Source: JAZLIT01 sp045617525
GTDB lineage: Bacteria; Bacillota; Bacilli; Bacillales_A; Planococcaceae
Direction of reading: 5' to 3'
DNA length: 16,797 nucleotides
NCBI GenBank assembly: GCA_045617525.1
Contig: JAZLIT010000173.1
Coordinates: forward strand, 1 to 16,797
Part shown: piece by piece, positions 7,689-15,829 of the stretch
How positions within the stretch are numbered: the stretch's first letter is position 1
Layout of the letters: the number at the start of each line of letters is the position of its first letter
Notes under the pieces: generated by a model
The model's input: the letters and a program-made list of their open reading frames with translations, nothing else
What the model was told of the DNA's origin: nothing
The model's database searches: none
Program-made: the position numbers and the translations under genes

Positions 7689-10600
7689 GACCTTTCACCG
7701 CCCTTTCAAACTTTTCATGTACTTCTTCTTTTTTGATCGTCTTTAATTCATTGTAGCTATTGTCGGTCTCTGCCGTATCAAACTGGCAAATAGACTTGTA
7801 ATTACAAAATGTACATGCCTTTTTATTTCCTAAGCTATACGGTTTGATTTCGGTGTTCCCTGCATAAATTTCATTGCCCGCCTGCTGAAGCTTTTTCGGC
7901 ACAAACCGCTGCAAATTAAGCATTTTATCCTCAGCTAGTACACTTGAACTTGTACCACTAAATGTATTTTTTGTGGTTAACCCGATTGGCACAACTTTCG
8001 AATTTGCACCTGGCTCCAATGATTCATCCATTACCATTGCAATATCAAGATCCTCTAATGCATAGCCTTTTAGTTTGTATTCTTTTAATCGTTCTTCCTC
8101 AAGCTTTGAAATATCCGTATAATCATTTACCGTTAACAATGGATTATGCACATGGAAATAAAACATCCCAGCCGAATTCACAACGATATCCTCTAGTTGA
8201 TTCAAATCGGTCACTATTCCACTTTGCTGCACAAGCTCCTTTGCATTATCCGTCGCTACTTCTAAATACGTTAATAGTTGTAACGAAATCCCGTTATAAA
8301 CCTCCGTCAAATTCAGGCTGCGTTTCGACGATTTATAATCAATTACGCGTAAGTAGAGTTGATCACCTTCTTGATACGCATCAATTCGGTCAATTTGGCC
8401 ACTTATGCTCATTTGGCGCCCATTTTCTAAAGGAATTTTCAATGCATCCAGCTGTTCTTCATCCTTCTCCGTCACATTTTTCTTATCCTTCATCCCAAAT
8501 GGCTTCTCATGGGCAATCGGCTTAAATTGTGTGATATGATGCTGCTTCAATAACGCATAAAGTGTACGCCCAACAATCTTCACTAGTTTTTTCTTAATAT
8601 ATTCATAGCGTGCACTACTTTGTAGAATTTGATAGGAGAAGCCTTTTATAATCTGCTCAACCGTATCGCTCGCTTTTTTCATACAATCTCGGATGCTTGA
8701 ATCCCGTGACATTAGCCCGTCTTTTTCCGATAATATACGGCGCAATGCATCGTGGAATAAATCACCCATCGCAAATGTTTCTAACTTGAACTCTTGGCGT
8801 TCCTGTAACTTCAACCCATAGGACACAAAATGCGAGTACGGACAGCTATAGTAATTTTCAATGCGTGACACACTCGCCTTGAAATCCTCCCCATAAAGTT
8901 GCACCGCAAGCGCTTCATTAATCGGTTCAGCACTAGTTGTTTTATATAACGGTTGTGTAACGAGTGCTAATATATCAGCCCACGCTGCATCTTCCTCGTA
9001 AAAAGTTTTCAAAGCAGACCAGACTGGGGCGAGTGGCTGTTCCATAATTTGCGCATGCTTCAATTGCATCATTAAAAAGCCAACTGCTGGCGCAGGATGA
9101 CGTACATAATCGAGCGCATTCTCCCCATTTACTTCTTCAATTGGATCGATTAAAACGCGATCTACTGGCAAAGTACGTACCATTTCCCCATCACGTTCAA
9201 TCTCAAATAATTTATGAAGTCGATTAATATAGATAGAAGGAAGTTTCCCTTTTCCTTCCTCGTCTGCATTTGCGAACGTAATGTAAAGTCGCTCAGACGG
9301 CGAAGAGATTGCACGATAGAATAAAAAACTCTCCTGCATAAGACGACTTTTCAAGCTCGGCGCTAACTCAAAGTCAGCTGTTTTAAATGATTCGCGCTCA
9401 TCATCAGAAAGCAAACCACCTGCATCCATGCGCATTGGGTAGACCCCATCATTCACACCGATGACAAAAATCGCTTTCATGTTTTCAAAACGCGAATATT
9501 CTACAGTCGAAACCGTCACTTCATCAATCGACGGCGGTATGCTTGTAAATTGAAGTGCCTCATAGCCCTCTTCTAAAATAGATGCAGCCTCTTCCTTGGA
9601 AATTTCCTTATCGCCAAACATTAAATCAAACTGTTCAAGCACATTCATCCAGCTATTCCAGGCTTGTTCATGTTCAATCGACAACTGTAATTCATCACTA
9701 TCCTGCTCACGCTTCGATAAAAACGCAAGCTTCTTATAAATTTCTAATCCCTCAACGAGCTCAAATAATGCAACCACGTAATCGCGTCCCAGTTTTGCAG
9801 CCTTTACTTTCTTTCCGAACGCTTGCATAGGCTCAAGCAATACCGCGCGCTGCTCTAGTAAAAACGCTTCCCTCTTTATCTCATCTGATGTTCGTGGGAT
9901 TTCTAAATCATCAATTGTTTTAAAGCGACGGTATTTCCAGAAATCATCATCAAACCAACGATTACCTTGAATTCCACGTGCAATGACATAGTTTTCAAGC
10001 TGATCCATCTTTTCACGAGCAATTTCTATGCCTTTATTTTGCTTGAAAAATAAATCCGTTTTTAACGCTCGAAAAACAGGCTCATAGCGCCAATTTGACG
10101 TAAGGATTTCAAAGACAGAACGACTAAATTCGATTAATGGGTGATACAACATCGCCTGCTTTTCATTGGAGAATACGGGTATTTCATTTTGATAAAAAGT
10201 CGTCTGAAGGATTGCATCATAGACATCTGACTGACGATACAATATCCCAATATCTTTATAACGTAATCCATCATCCGCTATTAATCGCTTTATTTCACGC
10301 GCAATCGCCTGCACCTCTGCACGCGGATTTGCCCCTTCAATTATCTTTACATAGCCCTGCGCTTCTTGTGCCACATAACGCGGCGCTTGAAAGTTTTTCT
10401 CGATTTGCTTTAAGTCATCGTTTTCAAATCGGTGACCGTCTAATAAATGAATAGCCGGCTCCATTTCGATATAGGCGTCGGTGCCTTGATTAATTTCAAG
10501 CGCTGCCTGCATAATTTTCTGATGAGTTGTGGCCGGTCGATGGAACAACGAACTCTCCGCAAGGTCCTTCACTTTATCATCAAGGGAAAGCACGATTGTC

Positions 10601-11286
10601 ATACGATTTGCATACTTTAACAGTATCTTTAACAGCTCGAATTCCTGCCCTGTGAATGCCATATAACCATCTAAATAAATATGTGCCTGCGCAATCATTT
10701 CCGAATCAGGTAGTTTCTCCATTAACGCTGGGAAAAAGCCTTCCCCATCGATAAAGCCCGTCCCAAGTTGATCCTCTAGTTCAAGAAGCACAATTTTTAA
10801 ATCATTCATTTTTTCAATTAACGTTGGAGAAGCATTTTGCTGCTTCAGTTCATTAATTAACACATCTATTGTTGCCGTATTAACGTTATATTGGCTAAAT
10901 TCTTTTAGTAGTTTTTCAATTTCCTTTGTGAAACCTGACTTTCCTGCTGCATTTTTAAAGAGCGAAAATTCATCCTTATGCTCTTCTAATATGCGGCGTA
11001 ATAGCATTCTATAGCCGACCGAATCGACCTTTTCCTTCGCAATGCCACCCGTTTCCTGCAAAATAAACCAAGCTAATCGTTTAAATGTCAGAACTTGCGC
11101 ACGCATAATTCCCTTTAAACCGTAATGATTCGTCAACTCATATTCTGTTTGGAATGTCATTTGGTCAGGTACGAGTATGAAAATCGGTGGCCCAAGTGGA
11201 TGATCAAGCAAATCCTGTACAATTTCTCGATGAATTAGCGCAGATTTTCCCGTTCCTGCTCGGCCGGTAATCATTCTTAGTGACAT
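7681..11286 (-). CDS. addB: AddB, helicase-like/nuclease subunit of AddAB with Fe-S cluster
   Basis: The 1201-residue protein has an N-terminal Walker A 'GRAGTGKS' (8-15, K14) and UvrD-like but largely inactive helicase domains, which in B. subtilis recognise Chi. The C-terminal RecB-family nuclease carries 'RVIDYKSS' (D983, K985). The four cysteines of the AddB iron-sulfur cluster are present: C815 in 'YYSCPYSHF', and C1158, C1161 and C1167 in 'ACTFCNYKSICQF'. The ATG at 11286 has an AGAGGG ribosome site about 8 nt upstream; the ATG at codon 5 has none. It is the first gene of the addBA operon. A possible promoter (CTGCCG-N17-TAAAAT) has a LexA-like palindrome across its spacer. All key residues are intact, so the complex should be functional. 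Confidence 0.98.
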   Translation of the reverse strand: MSLRMITGRAGTGKSALIHREIVQDLLDHPLGPPIFILVPDQMTFQTEYELTNHYGLKGIMRAQVLTFKRLAWFILQETGGIAKEKVDSVGYRMLLRRILEEHKDEFSLFKNAAGKSGFTKEIEKLLKEFSQYNVNTATIDVLINELKQQNASPTLIEKMNDLKIVLLELEDQLGTGFIDGEGFFPALMEKLPDSEMIAQAHIYLDGYMAFTGQEFELLKILLKYANRMTIVLSLDDKVKDLAESSLFHRPATTHQKIMQAALEINQGTDAYIEMEPAIHLLDGHRFENDDLKQIEKNFQAPRYVAQEAQGYVKIIEGANPRAEVQAIAREIKRLIADDGLRYKDIGILYRQSDVYDAILQTTFYQNEIPVFSNEKQAMLYHPLIEFSRSVFEILTSNWRYEPVFRALKTDLFFKQNKGIEIAREKMDQLENYVIARGIQGNRWFDDDFWKYRRFKTIDDLEIPRTSDEIKREAFLLEQRAVLLEPMQAFGKKVKAAKLGRDYVVALFELVEGLEIYKKLAFLSKREQDSDELQLSIEHEQAWNSWMNVLEQFDLMFGDKEISKEEAASILEEGYEALQFTSIPPSIDEVTVSTVEYSRFENMKAIFVIGVNDGVYPMRMDAGGLLSDDERESFKTADFELAPSLKSRLMQESFLFYRAISSPSERLYITFANADEEGKGKLPSIYINRLHKLFEIERDGEMVRTLPVDRVLIDPIEEVNGENALDYVRHPAPAVGFLMMQLKHAQIMEQPLAPVWSALKTFYEEDAAWADILALVTQPLYKTTSAEPINEALAVQLYGEDFKASVSRIENYYSCPYSHFVSYGLKLQERQEFKLETFAMGDLFHDALRRILSEKDGLMSRDSSIRDCMKKASDTVEQIIKGFSYQILQSSARYEYIKKKLVKIVGRTLYALLKQHHITQFKPIAHEKPFGMKDKKNVTEKDEEQLDALKIPLENGRQMSISGQIDRIDAYQEGDQLYLRVIDYKSSKRSLNLTEVYNGISLQLLTYLEVATDNAKELVQQSGIVTDLNQLEDIVVNSAGMFYFHVHNPLLTVNDYTDISKLEEERLKEYKLKGYALEDLDIAMVMDESLEPGANSKVVPIGLTTKNTFSGTSSSVLAEDKMLNLQRFVPKKLQQAGNEIYAGNTEIKPYSLGNKKACTFCNYKSICQFDTAETDNSYNELKTIKKEEVHEKFERAVKGHE

Positions 11287-11317
11287 TTACATCCCTCTTT
11301 TCTTAATTCCTACTTTT

Positions 11318-11346
11318 ATTTTACACGACAAACAGCTGTTCGGCAG
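11318..11346 (-). promoter_or_regulatory. Weak candidate addB promoter
   Basis: The -10 TAAAAT (11318-11323) matches five of six consensus bases. The -35 CTGCCG (11341-11346) at 17-nt spacing matches only three. The pair lies 32-60 nt before the addB start and is the only plausible match in the 96 bases after the preceding terminator. Confidence 0.35.
11329..11342. promoter_or_regulatory. LexA (SOS) box-like operator upstream of addB
   Basis: On the minus strand the site reads CGAACAGCTGTTTG. It matches 12 of 14 positions of the Gram-positive LexA/DinR consensus (CGAACRNRYGTTYC) and is palindromic at 6 of 7 pairs. It lies between the candidate -35 and -10 elements of addB, the standard place for LexA repression. 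This is a by-eye match; binding is inferred. Confidence 0.45.
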
Positions 11347-11382
11347 AATAAATCGTACTCGTTTTTCTATTTAAATTCTCAT

Positions 11383-11424
11383 AAAAAAGGCCAAGCCAAT
11401 TATAGAAATTCTATAAGTAGCTTG
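11383..11424 (-). terminator. Rho-independent terminator after the TVP38/TMEM64 gene
   Basis: On the minus strand an outer stem CAAGC/GCTTG (11420-11424 with 11392-11396) and an inner perfect stem TATAGAA/TTCTATA (11401-11415) are followed by GGCC and six U. It starts a few bases past the stop at 11429 and insulates addB. Confidence 0.8.
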
Positions 11425-11428
11425 ACTA

Positions 11429-12049
11429 TTATTTTTGCGCCCTGGAATTGTGAATCTCTTTTAAATCCCGCACAACACGCTTATTCATCTGTCTTTCAAA
11501 CAGTTTGCCACCACCCCATAGTAAAATTAGTATGATGGATACAACTACTATTTTAAGCGGACTTTTTATTAAACTTCTTATATCTTGAAACATAAAGGTC
11601 AACATAAATACCATCACAAATTTACTAACAACAAGCGTCCAAAAATAATAAATCTTCTTAATATTCGATAGACCTGCGCCAATGTTCACGATTACTCCTG
11701 GTGTAAATGGAAAACATAATAGAACGAGTAGCGGGCTTATCCCAGCCATATTCACAGATCTAATTAATTTTTGTGCCTTCTGTCCACTCGTAAACCTTTG
11801 GACATATCGATGATTGCCAAATTTTCGAACGAGTAAAAAAACGCAATATGAGCCAAATAACGTACCCATCCAGGACATTAAAAAGCCCCAAAATAAACCA
11901 TACGCTGTTACATTAACCGCAACAAATGCCACTAATGGTAAAAACGGCAGAAATGCTTCTGCATACGATAGGAGAAAACCAATAAATGGTCCTAAAGCTC
12001 GATACTGTACTGCGATTTGATCTATATTTTCAGTCGACATCCATTGCAT
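11429..12049 (-). CDS. TVP38/TMEM64 (VTT domain) membrane protein
   Basis: The protein is about 206 residues with roughly five or six membrane helices. Around residues 25-110 it carries the VTT/SNARE-associated pattern: 'AEAFLPFLPLVAFVAVN', 'GLFWGFLMSWMGTLFGSYCVFLLVRKFG', then 'LLVLLCFPFTPGVIVNIGAGLSNI'. The last of these is the conserved FxPxxP-like core. It resembles B. subtilis YtxB/YhjE-type DedA-superfamily proteins, thought to act in membrane lipid or solute movement; no substrate can be read from the sequence. Two starts are possible. The ATG at 12049 has GAGG 6 nt upstream and is preferred. A GTG at 12061 with GAGGG 7 nt upstream would add four residues (210 in all). It stands alone between two terminators. 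Confidence 0.88.
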   Translation of the reverse strand: MQWMSTENIDQIAVQYRALGPFIGFLLSYAEAFLPFLPLVAFVAVNVTAYGLFWGFLMSWMGTLFGSYCVFLLVRKFGNHRYVQRFTSGQKAQKLIRSVNMAGISPLLVLLCFPFTPGVIVNIGAGLSNIKKIYYFWTLVVSKFVMVFMLTFMFQDIRSLIKSPLKIVVVSIILILLWGGGKLFERQMNKRVVRDLKEIHNSRAQK

Positions 12050-12144
12050 CAATGACCTCACTCCAAGTCCCTCATACGTTGTATACCATTAGTATAGCAC
12101 TATCCCCTTTAATTAAATAAATTATCCCACCAATTAATCATAAT

Positions 12145-12175
12145 AAAAAGGCAATCTCATGAACGAGACTGCCTT
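12145..12175 (-). terminator. Rho-independent terminator after minJ
   Basis: A 9-bp stem with one G-U pair (GGCAGTCTC / GAGATTGCC, 6-nt loop; arms 12150-12158 and 12165-12173, extended by AA/TT) is followed by five U on the minus strand, 7 nt past the minJ stop. It closes the ctpB-minJ unit. Confidence 0.9.
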
Positions 12176-12181
12176 ACTATT

Positions 12182-13351
12182 TTAGTTCACTAATAATACA
12201 CCGATTTGATAATGGTCTTCATTATGCACAACATATTGCGTTAATCTATTTTCCATCTGATGATCGAGTACTTCAAGGCGACAATGTGCCGCATTAATTT
12301 GAAGTGCTTCGTATAAATCACGCTCCGTAAATACATTTCGACCATTTACACGTTTAATAATTTCGCCCACCCGTAGGCCCATTTTTTCAGCTGGTGAACC
12401 AGGAAGTACCGCAGCAATCATCGCACCATATGAACTAGGAGACACTGCATATACATCTTTACGCTCCGTAAATTTATAGCCAACTGACAAAATAAAACGG
12501 CAAATAAGGGCGATTAAAATCACGGCCAATCCAATTCTCAAATCAAAGTAGGCTGCTAGACTTCCTAGAACAATGACTTCACCTAAAATAGTAATATAAC
12601 GGCCTAGCATTGGGTAAAAATGCACCGGTAACAAGCGCCTTGTAATCTGTTGGAAACCGATTACAACCGGAAATAATACAAGTCCAAATTGCTCAGCACC
12701 AATCGTTAATAACGGCCACCACGGAATATATCCTGAAATTGCATCCCCTGGAATAATAAAAAATACAGGTACAATCCAGATTTTCTTACTAAAGTAGGCA
12801 ATTGATTTCAAGCCACGGCTAGTCTTTTCTACAACCGGCGAGGCATATTTCTCCCCATTCTTACGTACGAGAACCCCTTCTGCAATAAGTAACATACCAA
12901 TAATTATAGCAACAGTTAAGGCACTGCCTTCCTCAAACGCTACTCCCTGCCATGTGTAGCCTAACAGTTCAAACGACATACTCTTCCAGTCCATAATTAA
13001 TAATACTGCAAAAGCTATTGCCCAAGTAACAGCTGGTGATAGCAAATGAAAATTAAATAGGATTAAACAGATAATTGATACAACGCTAACTACCACCAAC
13101 AGCTGAACAGGTACTGTTAAGCCACCTACGATTGTTACTAGCGATAATAATAAAGTTAATACAATCCCTACTGAAAATACAGATTTAAATTCGGACCATC
13201 CATTTAAAACACGTCTATGAAAATATTTACGTTCACGCTTCACACGTACATAACCTAAAAATATTGCGAATAGTAGAGCTACATATATTAATGGATTGAT
13301 GAAAAACCGACCAATCGCTAAAAAGAGTTCTAGAAAAATTGCTTCGTACAT
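12182..13351 (-). CDS. minJ: MinJ-like polytopic PDZ protein (cell-division topology factor)
   Basis: The 389-residue protein has about eight membrane helices in the first 285 residues and a C-terminal PDZ domain (about 300-385). The PDZ includes 'AVLPGSPAEKMGLRVGEIIKRVNGRNVFTERDL'. Size, topology and position next to ctpB match B. subtilis MinJ (YvjD, 397 residues), which bridges DivIVA to MinCD at poles and septa and restricts FtsZ assembly. The ATG at 13351 has a GGGTGG ribosome site 4 nt upstream. It lies 97 nt downstream of ctpB with no terminator between, so co-transcription is likely. In B. subtilis swrA separates the two genes; here nothing does. A PDZ-containing site-2-type protease is excluded because there is no HExxH motif. 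Confidence 0.85.
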   Translation of the reverse strand: MYEAIFLELFLAIGRFFINPLIYVALLFAIFLGYVRVKRERKYFHRRVLNGWSEFKSVFSVGIVLTLLLSLVTIVGGLTVPVQLLVVVSVVSIICLILFNFHLLSPAVTWAIAFAVLLIMDWKSMSFELLGYTWQGVAFEEGSALTVAIIIGMLLIAEGVLVRKNGEKYASPVVEKTSRGLKSIAYFSKKIWIVPVFFIIPGDAISGYIPWWPLLTIGAEQFGLVLFPVVIGFQQITRRLLPVHFYPMLGRYITILGEVIVLGSLAAYFDLRIGLAVILIALICRFILSVGYKFTERKDVYAVSPSSYGAMIAAVLPGSPAEKMGLRVGEIIKRVNGRNVFTERDLYEALQINAAHCRLEVLDHQMENRLTQYVVHNEDHYQIGVLLVN

Positions 13352-13448
13352 TATTCCACCCGCTATCTTTTATCGTTAGCATTATTGTATCAAAGACTGT
13401 CCCCTTACGTATATTTATTTTCTAAACGCGAAGTATGACCACCTCAAT

Positions 13449-14894
13449 TTATTCTGGCTCTAGTTCATGCAAAATATAGCTAACTGCCATTTGTAATTGC
13501 GTATCAGATTTTGCCTCTGATTTCACCTTTTGCATTTCCTGCGTTAGCGTACGGAAAAATGAATCATCTATATTTTTACCATCCACTAAATCATATTTAT
13601 GGCGAAACGTCTCGACTGCTTCCTCTGTAACTTCGTCAAAATAACCATCCTCACGTACAATGCTATACCCTAGGGCTTTCAAAACACGCTGACTATAGGC
13701 AATCTCTGTCGAAAAATCGCCTGTCACAAAATTCCCTGACAACGCTTCTATTTGAATACTTCTTAATGGATGAGGTGCTTGTTCAATATTCGGCAAAATC
13801 CCTCTACCATGAACCCATTCCTTTTTCATCGTTAACCATTTATGTGTGGATAATTTGAGCTCACCACCATTTGATAATGGCCAAGTTTCCTGAACTGTTC
13901 CTTTCCCAAAGCTCGTTTCACCAATAATTGTTGCTAACTGCCAATCCTTCAACGCTGCAGCAAATACTTCAGATGCCGAAGCACTGCCACGATTTTGCAA
14001 AATAACAATTGGTACTTTTAACAAAAAGCTCAGATCCTCTTTTTGCATTTCTAGTTCTACCGTATCTAGTACCTCTAATTCACCAGAAGCATTTTCCATA
14101 TATCCAAACGTTGATGACTGCGCTCTAAATGTACTAAGTAGCTGCGATGCAGTGCGCAAATAGCCTCCAGGATTATCACGCACATCAATGACTAAACCTG
14201 TTATTTCTTTTGCCTTTACAGTCTCCAGTGCCCGAAGCCACTGTTCTGCTGTATTTTCCCCAAAAATTGAAATTTCTATATATCCGATTTTTTCATCATT
14301 TTCTTCATAAACTTCTGAGCTTACTGTTTCATTATTCAGCTTTTTACGCTTCATCGTAAAGGTTAAATGGAGCTCTTCAGAAGGCCGATACACAACAATC
14401 GAAATCCCCTCCCCCTCCTTACCACTAATTAACTTCAATACCTCATCCATCCGCATTCCATCAATACGCGTCGTATCAATTTGAACAAGTTCATCAAACG
14501 CTAGGATTCCTGCCGCTTCAGCCGGCGATTTTTTTAACGGCGAAACAACAATAAAACGCCCATTTGACTCGGTAATCTCAAGTCCAATTCCAATCCGATC
14601 TCCCGCCAATGATTGCTTATTAACTACAGCCTCCTCAGTTGAGAAATACGTACTATATGGATCTTCAATCACATGGGCCATCCCCCTTAAAGCCCCCTCA
14701 ATAAGTGTTTCCTCTGTTACTTCATAAATTGTATTAGAAGAAATAATGGACTTCACTTCATCTATAACAGCCATTTCTTCTTCGTACGATGGCTTTGGTT
14801 CCTTTGAATTCACTTGTAAATAAACAACCATCATTACAACAACAACACTCAAAATCCCTAGCCATATGAACAGCCGTTTTTTACGCAATACCAT
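13449..14894 (-). CDS. ctpB: CtpB, secreted S41 carboxy-terminal processing protease
   Basis: The 481-residue protein matches B. subtilis CtpB (480). CtpB is an exported PDZ protease that, during sporulation, cleaves SpoIVFA and helps trigger pro-sigma-K processing. Order: basic N-terminus and membrane anchor/signal (about 6-26), helical dimerisation segment, PDZ (about 85-175, 'GIGLEI', 'SPAEAAGI'), S41 protease core, and a C-terminal peptidoglycan-binding-like domain (about 395-450, 'QRVLKALGYSIVREDGYFDEVT'). The catalytic triad is intact: S306 in 'GSASASEV' and K331 and Q335 in 'FGKGTVQ', with the 25- and 4-residue spacings typical of the family. The ATG has AAGGAGGG immediately upstream. 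A weak promoter (TTGCAT-N17-CATAAC) precedes it. The ftsE-ftsX genes that precede ctpB in B. subtilis are not here. Confidence 0.95.
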   Translation of the reverse strand: MVLRKKRLFIWLGILSVVVVMMVVYLQVNSKEPKPSYEEEMAVIDEVKSIISSNTIYEVTEETLIEGALRGMAHVIEDPYSTYFSTEEAVVNKQSLAGDRIGIGLEITESNGRFIVVSPLKKSPAEAAGILAFDELVQIDTTRIDGMRMDEVLKLISGKEGEGISIVVYRPSEELHLTFTMKRKKLNNETVSSEVYEENDEKIGYIEISIFGENTAEQWLRALETVKAKEITGLVIDVRDNPGGYLRTASQLLSTFRAQSSTFGYMENASGELEVLDTVELEMQKEDLSFLLKVPIVILQNRGSASASEVFAAALKDWQLATIIGETSFGKGTVQETWPLSNGGELKLSTHKWLTMKKEWVHGRGILPNIEQAPHPLRSIQIEALSGNFVTGDFSTEIAYSQRVLKALGYSIVREDGYFDEVTEEAVETFRHKYDLVDGKNIDDSFFRTLTQEMQKVKSEAKSDTQLQMAVSYILHELEPE

Positions 14895-14960
14895 CTTCCC
14901 TCCTTGTTCAAGTTATGACTAATCAGATTTACACATGCAAAAAATTTACTAATGCATTCG

Positions 14961-15008
14961 AAAAAAATACAAAAGCGTAGTTCACTTGAATTTAAGTGAA
15001 TTACGCTT
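14961..15008 (-). terminator. Rho-independent terminator after the TlpA-like gene
   Basis: A 15-bp stem with a single mismatch (arms 14973-14987 and 14994-15008, 6-nt loop) is followed on the minus strand by TTTTGTATTTTTTT. It starts 11 nt past the stop at 15020 and separates the thioredoxin gene from ctpB. Confidence 0.92.
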
Positions 15009-15019
15009 CTATTTTCTTA

Positions 15020-15592
15020 CTATAATTCCGACACATACTGCTGCAGCGCCGATAAATCTAAGGGACCAACAATCTGACGCTGAATATGCCCCTCTGTATC
15101 AATGAAAAATGTGGATGGAATTGTCATTATTTTATATTGTTTTTCTATCATATCCTTTTGCGTTAAAAGAATCGGAAAATCAATATTATAGCTCGACGCA
15201 AATTGTTTCACCTTTTCTTCTGAATCTGAATCATACGTTAAATTGACTGCTAGGATAATAACATTGTCCTTTTCTCCATACTGATCATAATATTTCTGCA
15301 TATGCGGCATCTCTGCTTTACAGGGTGGACACCAAGTCGTCCAGAAATTTAAAATAACTTTTTTTCCTCGGAAATCCGATAAAGTAACCTCTTCCCCTGC
15401 TAAATTTTTCAATGTAAAATCTGGTGCAAGCTGACTTTTTTTAATGCCCGATTCCTCTTTTTCTAAATCTACATCATAGCCCTTCGCATACTCATTAATG
15501 GCCTGATCTGCTTCTATTCTATCCTTAATAAATGTCCCAATCATAATTGTAACTAGTGCTAACACTAAAATAATTCCCATTTTCTTCTTCAT
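15020..15592 (-). CDS. Membrane-anchored TlpA/ResA-family thiol-disulfide oxidoreductase
   Basis: The 190-residue protein has an uncleaved N-terminal membrane anchor (about 5-22), a charged linker, then a thioredoxin fold from about 55. Motifs: 'APDFTLKNLAGEEVTLSDFRGK' (AhpC-TSA/Redoxin entry), the active site W87-C88-P-P-C91 followed by 'KAEMP', and the cis-proline loop 'TIPSTFFID' (P159). It should face the outside of the membrane and reduce disulfides, as ResA does in cytochrome c maturation or StoA in spore cortex synthesis. Which role applies cannot be told, since no ccd or ccs genes are adjacent. The ATG at 15592 has GGGGG about 8 nt upstream. It is monocistronic: a terminator follows and mobile DNA lies upstream. 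Confidence 0.92.
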   Translation of the reverse strand: MKKKMGIILVLALVTIMIGTFIKDRIEADQAINEYAKGYDVDLEKEESGIKKSQLAPDFTLKNLAGEEVTLSDFRGKKVILNFWTTWCPPCKAEMPHMQKYYDQYGEKDNVIILAVNLTYDSDSEEKVKQFASSYNIDFPILLTQKDMIEKQYKIMTIPSTFFIDTEGHIQRQIVGPLDLSALQQYVSEL

Positions 15593-15629
15593 AAATTGAC
15601 CCCCAACTTATGTAAATTTGAGCTATTCC

Positions 15630-15651
15630 TAGCATACCATAACCTATGCTA
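15630..15651. promoter_or_regulatory. Inverted repeat upstream of the TlpA-like gene
   Basis: TAGCATA and TATGCTA (7-bp perfect arms, 8-nt spacer) lie 38-59 nt before the start codon. The right place for an operator over a promoter, but no strong -35/-10 pair is visible around it (a TATGCT could serve as -10). Weak evidence. Confidence 0.25.
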
Positions 15652-15687
15652 AATATATTGTTCCAATGTTCGCACAATTTTTTGAAT

Positions 15688-15743
15688 TTAGTTAGCCGGA
15701 GCCGAGCCCCTAGAAAAGCGTTCAAGCCAGAGCGCCAATCAAC
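15688..15743 (-). repeat. Half-copy of the dispersed palindromic repeat, inverted
   Basis: The reverse complement of this stretch begins GTTGATTGGCGCTC, continues with CTAGGGGCTCGGCTCC and ends CTAACTAA. It aligns along its whole 56 bases with the first arm of the 149-bp element (15831-15888: GTTGATTGGAGCTC ... GGGGGCACGGCTCC ... CTAACTAA) at roughly three-quarters identity. The second half of an element is absent here, so it is a truncated or partial copy. Confidence 0.65.
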
Positions 15744-15777
15744 CCCCGCTTTAAAAAAGGTTCTACGTCAAATGTTG

Positions 15778-15815
15778 GGGTGTACCAGAAATTAGTCATT
15801 AATTTCAGTACACCC
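15778..15815. other. Hairpin between the two inverted repeat copies
   Basis: GGGTGTAC-CA-GAAATTA, loop GTCAT, TAATTTC-A-GTACACCC: two perfect stems (8 and 7 bp) with a small internal loop. It lies inside the presumed IS end. It could be a transcription terminator shielding the IS from outside transcription, or secondary structure at the element's tip. No long U run follows. Confidence 0.6.
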
Positions 15816-15829
15816 TTTCTCACGAAAGG

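Noticed and set aside
15525..15725. 66-codon minus-strand frame overlapping the 5' end of the TlpA-like gene
   Set aside because: It lies in a different frame over the upstream region and signal-anchor codons. Its first residues come from the repeat half-copy, and the TlpA frame clearly uses the overlap.
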